A stretch of 64,000 nt of DNA from Zobellia barbeyronii (GTDB taxonomy: Bacteria > Bacteroidota > Bacteroidia > Flavobacteriales > Flavobacteriaceae), in assembly GCF_018603515.1 (NCBI RefSeq), contig NZ_JACATN010000001.1:62001-126000 (forward strand), given 5' to 3'. Made by a program: the position numbers and the translations under genes. Under the pieces are notes generated by a model. That model made no database searches. It had not been told where the DNA came from and was given only the letters and a program-made list of their open reading frames with translations. Positions 36,238 to 44,467 of this stretch are shown piece by piece. How positions within the stretch are numbered: the first letter of the stretch is position 1; every line of letters begins with the position of its first letter.

Positions 36238-37605
36238 ATGAATACTTTCGAAGATTTCAAAATTAAAAAGCAGTTACAAAAGGCTATTGTAGATTTAGGG
36301 TTTGATGAACCAACACCTATTCAACAAGAGTCCTACTCCACCATTCTTGGCGGTAACGATTTTGTTGGGATTGCCCAAACCGGAACGGGAAAGACAATTG
36401 CATTCCTGCTACCTATCTTGCAGGAATTGAAGTATTCAGATCAAAAACACCCTAGGGTTTTAATCCTAGCGCCTACTAGAGAACTGGTAATTCAAATAGT
36501 AGAGCAAATAGAAAAACTAACGCCATATCTAAGTGTAAGGGCACTGGGTGTGTACGGTGGCTCTAACAATATAAACAATCAGAAAAGAGCTGTAGCGGAA
36601 GGTCAAGATATTATTGTAGGTACGCCTAGAAGATTATATGACTTGGTGCTTGCTAATGTACTTCGACTAAAATCAATCAAAAAATTAGTTATTGATGAAG
36701 TTGATGTTATGTTAGATTTTGGCTATAAAACGCAGCTAAGAAACATCTTTGAGTATCTACCAACAAAGCGTCAGAACATCCTTTTTTCTGCCACTATGAC
36801 TACTTACGTAGACCAATTAATGAACGATTTCCTAGTTAACCCGGTTAAGAAAACCATTTCTATAAGTGGTACACCTTTGGAAAGTATTAGTCAAGAAGCC
36901 TATGCTGTTCCTAATTTCTATACCAAGGCCAACTTATTACATCATCTGTTAGAAGATAGAGATGAGTACAACAAAGTATTAATCTTTGTAGGCAGTAAGA
37001 TCAGTGCCGATAGACTTGCTGAAACATTAGAAAATTTCGAATCTGAAATTTCTGTAATTCACTCAAGTAAAGAACAAAACCACCGTACAAAATCCATAGA
37101 GAAATTTGAAAACGGTAAAAGTAGAATCCTTATCGCGACAGATGTAATTGCTCGTGGTATTGATATTGATAAAATTAGTACGGTAATTAGTTTTGATACA
37201 CCTTACTACCCAGAAAACTACATCCACAGGATTGGTAGAACCGGTAGAGCGGGCGAACAAGGAAGGTCTATTCTCTTTTACAATGAAAAAGAGACTGAAT
37301 TAAAAGAGGCTATTGAAAGCTTAATGAACTACAAAATACCTTTCAATGAGCTTCCTAAGGAAGTAGAAATTAGCTCTGAACTAACACCTGAAGAAGACGT
37401 TAAACCTGTAGATCCCCACGCAGAGCTAGATGACGATGATTCTCCTATTCAAAAAGGAGCTTCCTTTCATAAGAAATCTGCCAAGAATAGCAAAGTACAA
37501 GCAGAGGTAAAAAGCTACGAGAGAAAATTAAAAAAGAAGTATAAAAAACCACAGAAACGAGGAGATAAAATCCAAAATAAAAATAGTAGCAAGAAGAAAT
37601 GGTAA
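36238..37605 (+). CDS. DEAD-box family ATP-dependent RNA helicase (DEVD variant)
   Basis: A 455-residue helicase with a Q motif (FDEPTPIQQES), Walker A AQTGTGKT, APTREL, GTPRRL, SAT, and HRIGRTGR; domain two has LIATDVIARGIDID. Motif II reads DEVD (153-156) instead of DEAD, keeping both acidic residues needed for magnesium and hydrolysis. A long Lys-rich tail (residues ~390-455) is typical of RhlE/CsdA-like enzymes that bind structured RNA. It likely remodels RNA in ribosome assembly or at low temperature. The transcript appears to be leaderless. Confidence 0.93.
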   Translation: MNTFEDFKIKKQLQKAIVDLGFDEPTPIQQESYSTILGGNDFVGIAQTGTGKTIAFLLPILQELKYSDQKHPRVLILAPTRELVIQIVEQIEKLTPYLSVRALGVYGGSNNINNQKRAVAEGQDIIVGTPRRLYDLVLANVLRLKSIKKLVIDEVDVMLDFGYKTQLRNIFEYLPTKRQNILFSATMTTYVDQLMNDFLVNPVKKTISISGTPLESISQEAYAVPNFYTKANLLHHLLEDRDEYNKVLIFVGSKISADRLAETLENFESEISVIHSSKEQNHRTKSIEKFENGKSRILIATDVIARGIDIDKISTVISFDTPYYPENYIHRIGRTGRAGEQGRSILFYNEKETELKEAIESLMNYKIPFNELPKEVEISSELTPEEDVKPVDPHAELDDDDSPIQKGASFHKKSAKNSKVQAEVKSYERKLKKKYKKPQKRGDKIQNKNSSKKKW

Positions 37606-37695
37606 CCTTCTAATAAATCCTAAGCTAAAAAATAAAATTTCTTTTTGTACTCATTTGGATAATAGGTCTGATTTATAACCTGACCAAGAAATATA

Positions 37696-38721
37696 TTAAG
37701 ATATAAAGTTACCATAGGCAATGACAATAATACCACCTGTCATTGCAAGTAATCCCGAGTATAAAAAACGCTTGCTCTTCCCTCCGGCATTTGTCCACTC
37801 GCCAGAGAATACCCCTAATAAATTAGCGACCATAATACAGCCTGTTTGAAATACTGCAAAACCAACAGATGTACCCAAGGGCCCCAAATTATAGGCTCCC
37901 AAGCCATATATAATCAAGGAGGCCACATAAATAATTGCCATTATAGCAATTAATACAATGTTTTTTGTGCTTGCTATTGAAGCAAACTTATTCCATGATT
38001 TACTTTTGCTTAACTGATATACAAAATATAAAACCGTAACAACACCACTACCAATAAAGGACGGAAGCATTACAGCCAATCTTGCTATCCATGGAGCATT
38101 ACCAAATTGCTCTTGAGAAATAGCTCCTATATGACCAATATTATCTGCTACGTGATAGGACAGATTAAAACCGGCGGCACAAATACCCCCTACAATACAC
38201 ATAATAATACCTGTCTTCATATTTTTAGAAGAACTACTATCACTCGTGATAGATTCATTAGACTCCCGCAAAAGTCCTGCTTTTCCGTTTAGTATAATTC
38301 CGCCCATGATTATCAAAATCCCTAGCACAATCACCATTCCACCCGGAGTTTGCAATTGTTCCATATTCCCCATAAAAAAAGGTATCATAGAGCCTACTAA
38401 GGTGGCAACTCCTATTAGCAAAGAGAAGCCTAAAGCCATTCCTATTTTAGAAATACTAATTCCCCAAAGAAGGTTGCCTATTCCCCAGAGCAGACTTAAA
38501 AAGAATACGCTTACAAAAACTGAAGATGGAACTTGTGCATAGGTATCGCCTAATCCGTTTACTAAAATAAAAGAAGCTAGTACGGGAACAATGAACATGG
38601 CGAATAGCCAGAAGCTACCCCACAAATTAGCTACCTCATAACGTTTTATGTATTTACTTGGAAAAGCATAAAAACCTAGCATAATTGCTGCCAAAAGCAC
38701 CCAGAAAAATCCTAGTATCAT
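37696..38721 (-). CDS. RhaT-like (DMT superfamily) sugar permease
   Basis: A 341-residue inner-membrane protein with about ten transmembrane segments and the RhaT-type start (LGFYAFPSKYIKRYEVANLWGSFW shortened in the family as a conserved N-terminal block), GNLLWGISISKIGMALG, and a second half with GGICAAGFNLSY and GLGAYNLGPLGTSVGFAVF. E. coli RhaT imports L-rhamnose with protons. It is the last gene of a seven-gene operon led by a secreted GH2 enzyme, so it probably imports the sugar or related product released outside. The substrate need not be rhamnose. Confidence 0.8.
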   Translation of the reverse strand: MILGFFWVLLAAIMLGFYAFPSKYIKRYEVANLWGSFWLFAMFIVPVLASFILVNGLGDTYAQVPSSVFVSVFFLSLLWGIGNLLWGISISKIGMALGFSLLIGVATLVGSMIPFFMGNMEQLQTPGGMVIVLGILIIMGGIILNGKAGLLRESNESITSDSSSSKNMKTGIIMCIVGGICAAGFNLSYHVADNIGHIGAISQEQFGNAPWIARLAVMLPSFIGSGVVTVLYFVYQLSKSKSWNKFASIASTKNIVLIAIMAIIYVASLIIYGLGAYNLGPLGTSVGFAVFQTGCIMVANLLGVFSGEWTNAGGKSKRFLYSGLLAMTGGIIVIAYGNFIS

Positions 38722-38745
38722 ATTCCTTTTTCTTAATGAAAATTT

Positions 38746-40203
38746 TTATTCTGAATAATCTAGATAGATAGTTCTTTTCTGTAAGTGGTCTTCTATACCG
38801 TATACACCATCTTCACCTCCTGTACCTGATGTTTTATGACCAGAATGATAGCCTTGAATATAACCTACGATGTGTTTGTTTATAAAGATTGTACCCACTT
38901 CTAATTGGTCAATTGCTTTCTGGTGGGTTCTATAGTCATTAGAATATAAGTAAGCCGACAAGCCTTCTTCCCTTGCGTTAGAATAGGCCATTGCTTCTTC
39001 AAAACCTGAAACCTTCATAATGGGTAATACTGGCGCAAATAACTCGTGTTTAGTTGTAGCATCTCCGTTTTTTACATTAGTTAAAACCGTTGGCTCATAC
39101 CAATTACCCCTTTCAAACTCTGCTCCTTGAGGTCTTTTGCCTCCTAGCACTAATTCTGCTCCTTCGGCAATATTATCTTTTACCAACTGGTCTACTCTTT
39201 CTAACCCTTTGGTACTCACATTTGGTCCCATATTAATAGTACTATCAAACGGATTTCCTGTTTTTATTTGTTTCACGCGTTGTACAAGTTTGTCTGTAAA
39301 CTCATCCGCAATTTTTTCATCTACCATGACCATTTCATTACAAATACATACTTGACCACAATTCGCATAACGCGAAATTACGGCAGCTTCCACCGCCTTA
39401 TCCACATCTGCATCTGCACAAACAATAAAAGGGGCCTTTCCTCCTAGCTCTAATATTAAACCGGTAATATTATTTGCCGCAGCACGGTACATAGCTCTAC
39501 CCGCATTGGTACTACCTGTAAGACTAATAAGTTTTGTAATAGGACTTTCTACTAATAAAGAAGCTACTTCTACACTTTTGGCAGACACCATATTTACCAC
39601 TCCTTTAGGTAACCCGGCCTCAGCTACTAAACGACAAAATTCTGATGCCGTAGTTGGCGTTAATTCGTGTGGTTTTAAGATAATTGTATTCCCGGTGGCC
39701 AACGCAGGCCCTAACTTTCGGCCTATTAGTGCCAATGGGTAATTAAAAGCACATAAAGCAACGGTAACCCCATAAGGCACTTTATATATGGTTAAGCGCT
39801 CATTTGCATTATCCGATGGAAATACTGCTCCTTGAATTCTACGAGCAGCTTCGGCTCCGTAGGTCATGTAGCGAATAGTGTCATCTACTTCCCCTAAGGC
39901 TTCCATGTAGGTTTTACCTTGTTCATGTACTAAAAGTTTGGCAAAATGCTCTCGTTCTAATTTTAGACGGTCTGCAATAGCATAGATATAGTTAGCCCTG
40001 CTTTGTGCCGGTAAAAGTTTCCATTCAAATCCAGCTTTTTCTGAGGTTTCCAATGCATACTGAACATCTTCTGTAGTACAGGCAGTAACCGTAGCAAATA
40101 CGGTATTGTTTGCAGGGTCTTCAACCTCTATTTTTTCTCGGATAGCCGAGTCTAACCATTCTCCGTTAATGTAACACCTATAATGCTTTATATCTTGTTG
40201 CAT
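38746..40203 (-). CDS. AldA-type NAD(P)-dependent aldehyde dehydrogenase
   Basis: A 485-residue aldehyde dehydrogenase. Catalytic Glu252 is in ILELGGKAP and Cys286 in [10 protein letters not shown], a Cys context similar to E. coli AldA (lactaldehyde/glycolaldehyde dehydrogenase). [19 protein letters not shown] and KPHELTP are NAD-binding blocks. The C-terminal [16 protein letters not shown] region also fits the AldA branch. It is 16 bp after the crotonase gene in the operon. It could oxidise lactaldehyde from a deoxy-sugar, or an aldehyde produced by a CoA-ester lyase in the same pathway. Confidence 0.88.
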   Translation of the reverse strand: MQQDIKHYRCYINGEWLDSAIREKIEVEDPANNTVFATVTACTTEDVQYALETSEKAGFEWKLLPAQSRANYIYAIADRLKLEREHFAKLLVHEQGKTYMEALGEVDDTIRYMTYGAEAARRIQGAVFPSDNANERLTIYKVPYGVTVALCAFNYPLALIGRKLGPALATGNTIILKPHELTPTTASEFCRLVAEAGLPKGVVNMVSAKSVEVASLLVESPITKLISLTGSTNAGRAMYRAAANNITGLILELGGKAPFIVCADADVDKAVEAAVISRYANCGQVCICNEMVMVDEKIADEFTDKLVQRVKQIKTGNPFDSTINMGPNVSTKGLERVDQLVKDNIAEGAELVLGGKRPQGAEFERGNWYEPTVLTNVKNGDATTKHELFAPVLPIMKVSGFEEAMAYSNAREEGLSAYLYSNDYRTHQKAIDQLEVGTIFINKHIVGYIQGYHSGHKTSGTGGEDGVYGIEDHLQKRTIYLDYSE

Positions 40204-40219
40204 ACTCTTATTTTTTCCG

Positions 40220-40999
40220 TTACTTAAATTTTGGGCTTCGCTTTTCTACAAATGCCTGGAAACCTTCTTTAGCATCAAATGTATTGTACAGAGTAGCTAC
40301 CAAAGTTGCTTCATGCTCTAATGACTCTTGTAATGACATTCCTTTATGTTCCTGCACATAATGTTTAATGGCCGCCATAGCTTGCCCTGCTCCTTGCGCT
40401 AATGCATTCACATAATCAGCAACCTTTTGTTCAAAATCTTTCTTTGCATACAATTGATTAAACAGACCAAAATCATATGCTTTTTGTGGCGAAATGGAAT
40501 TTCCAGTTACTAACAGTTCCATAGCTCTACTAGCGCCTATTAAATCTATTAAACGAGGAGTTCCTCCATTACCCGGCATCAATCCCAATTTAACTTCTGG
40601 GAGTCCAATTAAATAATCGCCTTGGGCAGCCAAGCGGATATCACAAGCCATTATCATTTCTAATCCGCCTCCCAATACATGGCCTCTTATTGCGGAAACA
40701 ATTATTTTTTTACTTGATACCATTGCTTTACAAACTTGATTAGCAGCTACCACCATTTCGGCATTCTGCTCCGTTGTATTGCTACTGAATATCTTTATAT
40801 CGGCGCCAGCACAGAAAAACTTTTCAGAAGTGCTGTTTATCAATATTACTTTAACAGCGGCATCTGCACTTGCATCTTTTATTGATTGACTAATATTTTC
40901 TAAGAAGCCTTTGTAATAACTGTTCGCCTTAGGTCTATTTAAGCTAATGATGGCTACAGCGGCTTCTTTTTTAACTACTACCTGTTCTTCTAAACTCAT
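40220..40999 (-). CDS. Enoyl-CoA hydratase/isomerase (crotonase) family protein
   Basis: A 259-residue crotonase. The oxyanion-hole block [11 protein letters not shown] and both catalytic Glu positions are kept: Glu114 in [13 protein letters not shown] and Glu135 in [19 protein letters not shown]. This fits hydration of an enoyl-CoA, or the hydratase-lyase reaction of the ferulate type. The gene is 2 bp after a CoA transferase gene and 16 bp before the aldehyde dehydrogenase gene, which suggests transferase, then hydratase, then aldehyde oxidation. This order is an inference. Confidence 0.9.
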   Translation of the reverse strand: MSLEEQVVVKKEAAVAIISLNRPKANSYYKGFLENISQSIKDASADAAVKVILINSTSEKFFCAGADIKIFSSNTTEQNAEMVVAANQVCKAMVSSKKIIVSAIRGHVLGGGLEMIMACDIRLAAQGDYLIGLPEVKLGLMPGNGGTPRLIDLIGASRAMELLVTGNSISPQKAYDFGLFNQLYAKKDFEQKVADYVNALAQGAGQAMAAIKHYVQEHKGMSLQESLEHEATLVATLYNTFDAKEGFQAFVEKRSPKFK

Positions 41000-41001
41000 C
41001 T

Positions 41002-42144
41002 TTATGCAAATTCCGTATTTATCTTTTCTGTATGCTCTCCTAAAATAGGACTTCCCTTTTCAGATTTCAACCACGCTCCGTTTATCTGAATGGGGCAACG
41101 TGTAGTTTCATATCCATATCCATCAGACATTTGGACTTTTTGAACCATTTCTAAAATTTTGAAAGCTTCCTTGTCAAACAAGGTTTTCCAATCCATAATT
41201 TCGGCACACCAAATATCAGCAGGTTCTAAAACTGCCAACCATTCTTTGGTATCTTTTGTTTTCAAGTGATTTGCCAAAATGCCCTTAATTTCATCACGCT
41301 GGCTAAACCAACTATCAACTTCGGGATAGTTTAATAATTCCAAACAACCCAACAACTCCCCTATAAAAGGAATAGAACCCATGGCCAAAGCTATGTTTCC
41401 ATTTTTGGTTTTGTAAACACCATACGGCGCTCCCAAATAAGCGTGTGCAGAATTAGTTTTTGGGCGTTCAGTAGGTTGCCCACCGTCTCTAAAGAAGCAG
41501 GTTACGGATTCAAACTGATATTCCAAAGCCGATTCTAGCATACTAACCTCAACCTTGCCACCTTTACCGGTGGTTAGTTTTCGATACAAACAAGCCAAAA
41601 TACCTTGGGCCAAATGTGCACCAGATAAGATATCTATTACTGCTAAACCAATAGGCACGGGTCCTGCACCATCGTTTCCGTTTAGTTGGGTCAAACCTGA
41701 TACGGATTGCAACAATAAATCCAACCCTGGTTTATTCTTCCAAACACCTTCTTTTCCGTAGCCCGTTAATTCTGCATAAACGATATTAGAATTGATAGAT
41801 TGAATCGTATCAAAATCGATTCCCAATTTATCTGCTACTCCTGGTCTAAAATTATGCAATAGGACATCTGCTTTTGCAATAAGCGTATATACTTTTTCTC
41901 GTTCTTGCGCAGATTTCATATCTGCAACGTAACTTTGTTTATTTCTATTGATGGCATGAAACATAGAGGATTCACCATTCATAATCACGTTGGAACAATA
42001 TAATTGTCTTCCCATATCGCCGCTAACTGGCTTTTCGACCTTTATTACTCTTGCTCCTAAATCGGCTAATCGCAAACTTGCCGATGGTCCTGATAAATAC
42101 TGACTAAAATCAATTACTAATATGCCTTCTAATGGTTTTTTCAT
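41002..42144 (-). CDS. Family III CoA transferase (CaiB/BaiF), second copy
   Basis: A 380-residue family III CoA transferase. The N-terminal LEGILVIDFSQYLSGPSASLRLADLGARVIKVE block, read in short parts, is standard; HNFRPGV and ELTGYGKEG follow. The nucleophilic Asp is Asp171 in LAVIDILSG, close to Asp169 of formyl-CoA transferase. It is similar throughout to the protein encoded 2 bp upstream in the operon. These proteins form interlocked dimers, so two tandem paralogues could form a mixed dimer or act on two different acids. The CoA donor and acceptor are unknown. Confidence 0.9.
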   Translation of the reverse strand: MKKPLEGILVIDFSQYLSGPSASLRLADLGARVIKVEKPVSGDMGRQLYCSNVIMNGESSMFHAINRNKQSYVADMKSAQEREKVYTLIAKADVLLHNFRPGVADKLGIDFDTIQSINSNIVYAELTGYGKEGVWKNKPGLDLLLQSVSGLTQLNGNDGAGPVPIGLAVIDILSGAHLAQGILACLYRKLTTGKGGKVEVSMLESALEYQFESVTCFFRDGGQPTERPKTNSAHAYLGAPYGVYKTKNGNIALAMGSIPFIGELLGCLELLNYPEVDSWFSQRDEIKGILANHLKTKDTKEWLAVLEPADIWCAEIMDWKTLFDKEAFKILEMVQKVQMSDGYGYETTRCPIQINGAWLKSEKGSPILGEHTEKINTEFA

Positions 42145-42146
42145 GA

Positions 42147-43292
42147 CTAATTCAGATTAAACTCATTATCAATTAAACCATTATCTTCTCCTACTTTTGG
42201 TGCAGATTTCCTGCTAAAAATTCGCTCTCCATCTATACGAATAGGACAACGAGTGGTCTTCATGATAATACCATCAGAAGTTTCTACATCTTGGTCCATT
42301 TTAAGCACTTTATAAGCGTCATGATCTAGAATCGTTTTATAATCAAAAACAGCCGAAACTCTAAAATCTAATGGTTCAAAAAGGTCTAACCAGTATTGGG
42401 TAGTTTCTTTTATAAGATGCTCTCTTAGAAAATCCATAATAGCATCTCTTTCTGTAAACCAAGTTTCTTTAGCTAAAAACTGATTGGGCAATGACAGCCC
42501 CATTGCTTTAACCAATTCATCTAACGGAGTTAAGGCTATAGCCATATAGCTGTCTTTTGTTTGGTATAGTCCATATGGCGCAGCAACATAAGCATGTGCA
42601 CTTCCTTTCTTTACACGCTTTGGTAATTGATTCCCATCGTTTAAATAGGTAGTTAATAATTCAAACTGAATATCTAACGTAGACTCCAGTAAACTAACTT
42701 CAATCTTAGCTCCCTTACCGGTTTTTGTTCTGCTGATAAGAGCGGCTAAAATTCCCTGTACCAAATGAACCCCAGTAAAAATATCTGAAGTAGCCAATCC
42801 TGATGCGGTGGGGTTATCTTCTGCATTACCAGATAAATTTACAAATCCCGATAAAGATTGAATTAATAAATCCTGACCCGGTTTTTTGGCCCAAGGACCA
42901 ACAGGACCATAGCCCGAAACCACACCATAAATTATTTTAGGATTGATGCTATGTACCGTATCATAATCCAGCCCAATTTTTTCCATTACTCCTGGACGAA
43001 AGTTATGTGTCATGACATCTGCCTGCGCAATTAGTTTCTTAACACGCTCTAAATCGTTGGCATCTTTTAAATTTGCTGCGTAGGATTGTTTGTTTCTATT
43101 GGCCGTATGAAATACCATGCTACTTTCATCAATAAACAAATTTTTGAGTGCAATTTGCCTACCTGCTTCTCCTGTTCTAGGACGCTCAATTTTTATTACT
43201 CTAGCCCCTAAATCTGCCATTTTCAATCCAGCGGAAGGTCCAGCCATAAACTGTGCAAATTCTAAAACTGTAATTCCTTCTAATGGTAGCAT
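42147..43292 (-). CDS. Family III CoA transferase (CaiB/BaiF), first copy
   Basis: A 381-residue family III CoA transferase with the same blocks as its neighbour: FAQFMAGPSAGLKMADLGA, THNFRPGVMEKIG, SGYGPVGPW, and Asp170 in LATSDIFTG as nucleophile. It differs enough from the downstream paralogue (about half of positions by eye) that the duplication is old. It begins 2 bp after the solute-binding-protein gene. It should activate a carboxylic acid by transferring CoA from another acyl-CoA without ATP. Confidence 0.9.
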   Translation of the reverse strand: MLPLEGITVLEFAQFMAGPSAGLKMADLGARVIKIERPRTGEAGRQIALKNLFIDESSMVFHTANRNKQSYAANLKDANDLERVKKLIAQADVMTHNFRPGVMEKIGLDYDTVHSINPKIIYGVVSGYGPVGPWAKKPGQDLLIQSLSGFVNLSGNAEDNPTASGLATSDIFTGVHLVQGILAALISRTKTGKGAKIEVSLLESTLDIQFELLTTYLNDGNQLPKRVKKGSAHAYVAAPYGLYQTKDSYMAIALTPLDELVKAMGLSLPNQFLAKETWFTERDAIMDFLREHLIKETTQYWLDLFEPLDFRVSAVFDYKTILDHDAYKVLKMDQDVETSDGIIMKTTRCPIRIDGERIFSRKSAPKVGEDNGLIDNEFNLN

Positions 43293-43294
43293 GT

Positions 43295-44467
43295 CTATAA
43301 TTTTATTGATTTTAAATACAAGGTATTCAAGGTATCTAAAACCTCTTTTGCATCTCCTCCATTTTTCATGTACTCATGAATAGGTGCTCCTGCATTATCT
43401 TGAAAGAACATATGCCCATGATAACGTGGGCGTAAAAAAGCTCTATCTAAAGCAGGCAGCGTATCCTTAAAGAAATCCATACAAACTGCATTGGTTTCTT
43501 TATTTGTCCATACAGAACGGTGTCCCGGTTGGCCGCCATTATCAAAGAAAAGTCCCGCTTGCGTTTCTGGTGCTGCAACGTACTCCGCATATTTTAACGC
43601 CATTTCTGTATTCTCACTACTAGCCGAAATTGCTAAACCTGTACCCCCCAGAGTACTTATTAGCTTTTGACCACCAATAGAAGTCATATCATGAAACTTC
43701 AGTAATTTTCTTGCATATCCTTTACGAGAGTAATTGGTATAACCATAAGCAAATGGTGAATAAGCATACGTATCCCCTAAAGTCATTGCTTCATAGACTT
43801 TAATAGGATTCATATCATAACATTCGTCTGCAATATACTGTCCTAAATCCCGTAGCATTTTCAATGCTTTTATCCCTATTTCTTCAGATATAAAATATTC
43901 TTGAGATAAAGACACGTCTTCTCCCAAGGTACAACATACCATATAGAAGCTCATGAGCGTATCTTGTGGAATACCGGGTATAGCTACTTTACCCTCTTTT
44001 GCCAAATCCACCAAATCATTCCATGTTTTTGGAGTTTCCTTCAATAAATCCGGACGACTAGCGGCCACCGGTGTTGCAGCATCAATAGCCAAAGCACTTT
44101 GGTACCCTTCAAAACAATAGCTTTCATGAGATTTACCCACAGAATTGTTCTCTTGGTCTTCCAAAAAAGCTTTTGGCAAATGTTCGTTTAAAGGAACAAT
44201 AACTCCCGTACGGGCCGCAAAACCTGCCCAAGGGTGATCAATAACTAAAAGGTCATAGCGCTTCGCTAATTCATTAATAGGCTCGTCAGCAAACGCCTGC
44301 AAAGACCTTTTTTCCCAAGTAATTTCTACATTAGGATTTAACTCATGAAAACGCTGCGCAGTTGCCACAACCGAAGTAAATCCTCTGCTATGATCCCAAG
44401 TAATTCCCTTTAATTGTATTCTCTTATTTTTCAATTTTATTTTTTTTAAATCCTTACTATTAATCAA
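43295..44467 (-). CDS. Solute-binding-protein homologue without signal peptide
   Basis: A 390-residue protein resembling family 1 ABC sugar-binding proteins: GITWDHSRGF at the start of lobe one, YDLLVIDHPWAG, PKTWNDLVDLAKEGKVAIPG, and LGGTGLAISASSENTEMALKYAEYVA, all typical of this fold. The N-terminus (INSKDLKKIKLKNKRIQ) is Lys-rich and hydrophilic with no signal peptide. The start is TTG 44467, overlapping the GH2 stop by 8 bp; no earlier or later ATG would produce a signal. No ABC permease or ATPase is in the window. It may bind a pathway metabolite in the cytoplasm, or be an enzyme derived from this fold. Function unknown. Confidence 0.75.
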   Translation of the reverse strand: MINSKDLKKIKLKNKRIQLKGITWDHSRGFTSVVATAQRFHELNPNVEITWEKRSLQAFADEPINELAKRYDLLVIDHPWAGFAARTGVIVPLNEHLPKAFLEDQENNSVGKSHESYCFEGYQSALAIDAATPVAASRPDLLKETPKTWNDLVDLAKEGKVAIPGIPQDTLMSFYMVCCTLGEDVSLSQEYFISEEIGIKALKMLRDLGQYIADECYDMNPIKVYEAMTLGDTYAYSPFAYGYTNYSRKGYARKLLKFHDMTSIGGQKLISTLGGTGLAISASSENTEMALKYAEYVAAPETQAGLFFDNGGQPGHRSVWTNKETNAVCMDFFKDTLPALDRAFLRPRYHGHMFFQDNAGAPIHEYMKNGGDAKEVLDTLNTLYLKSIKL

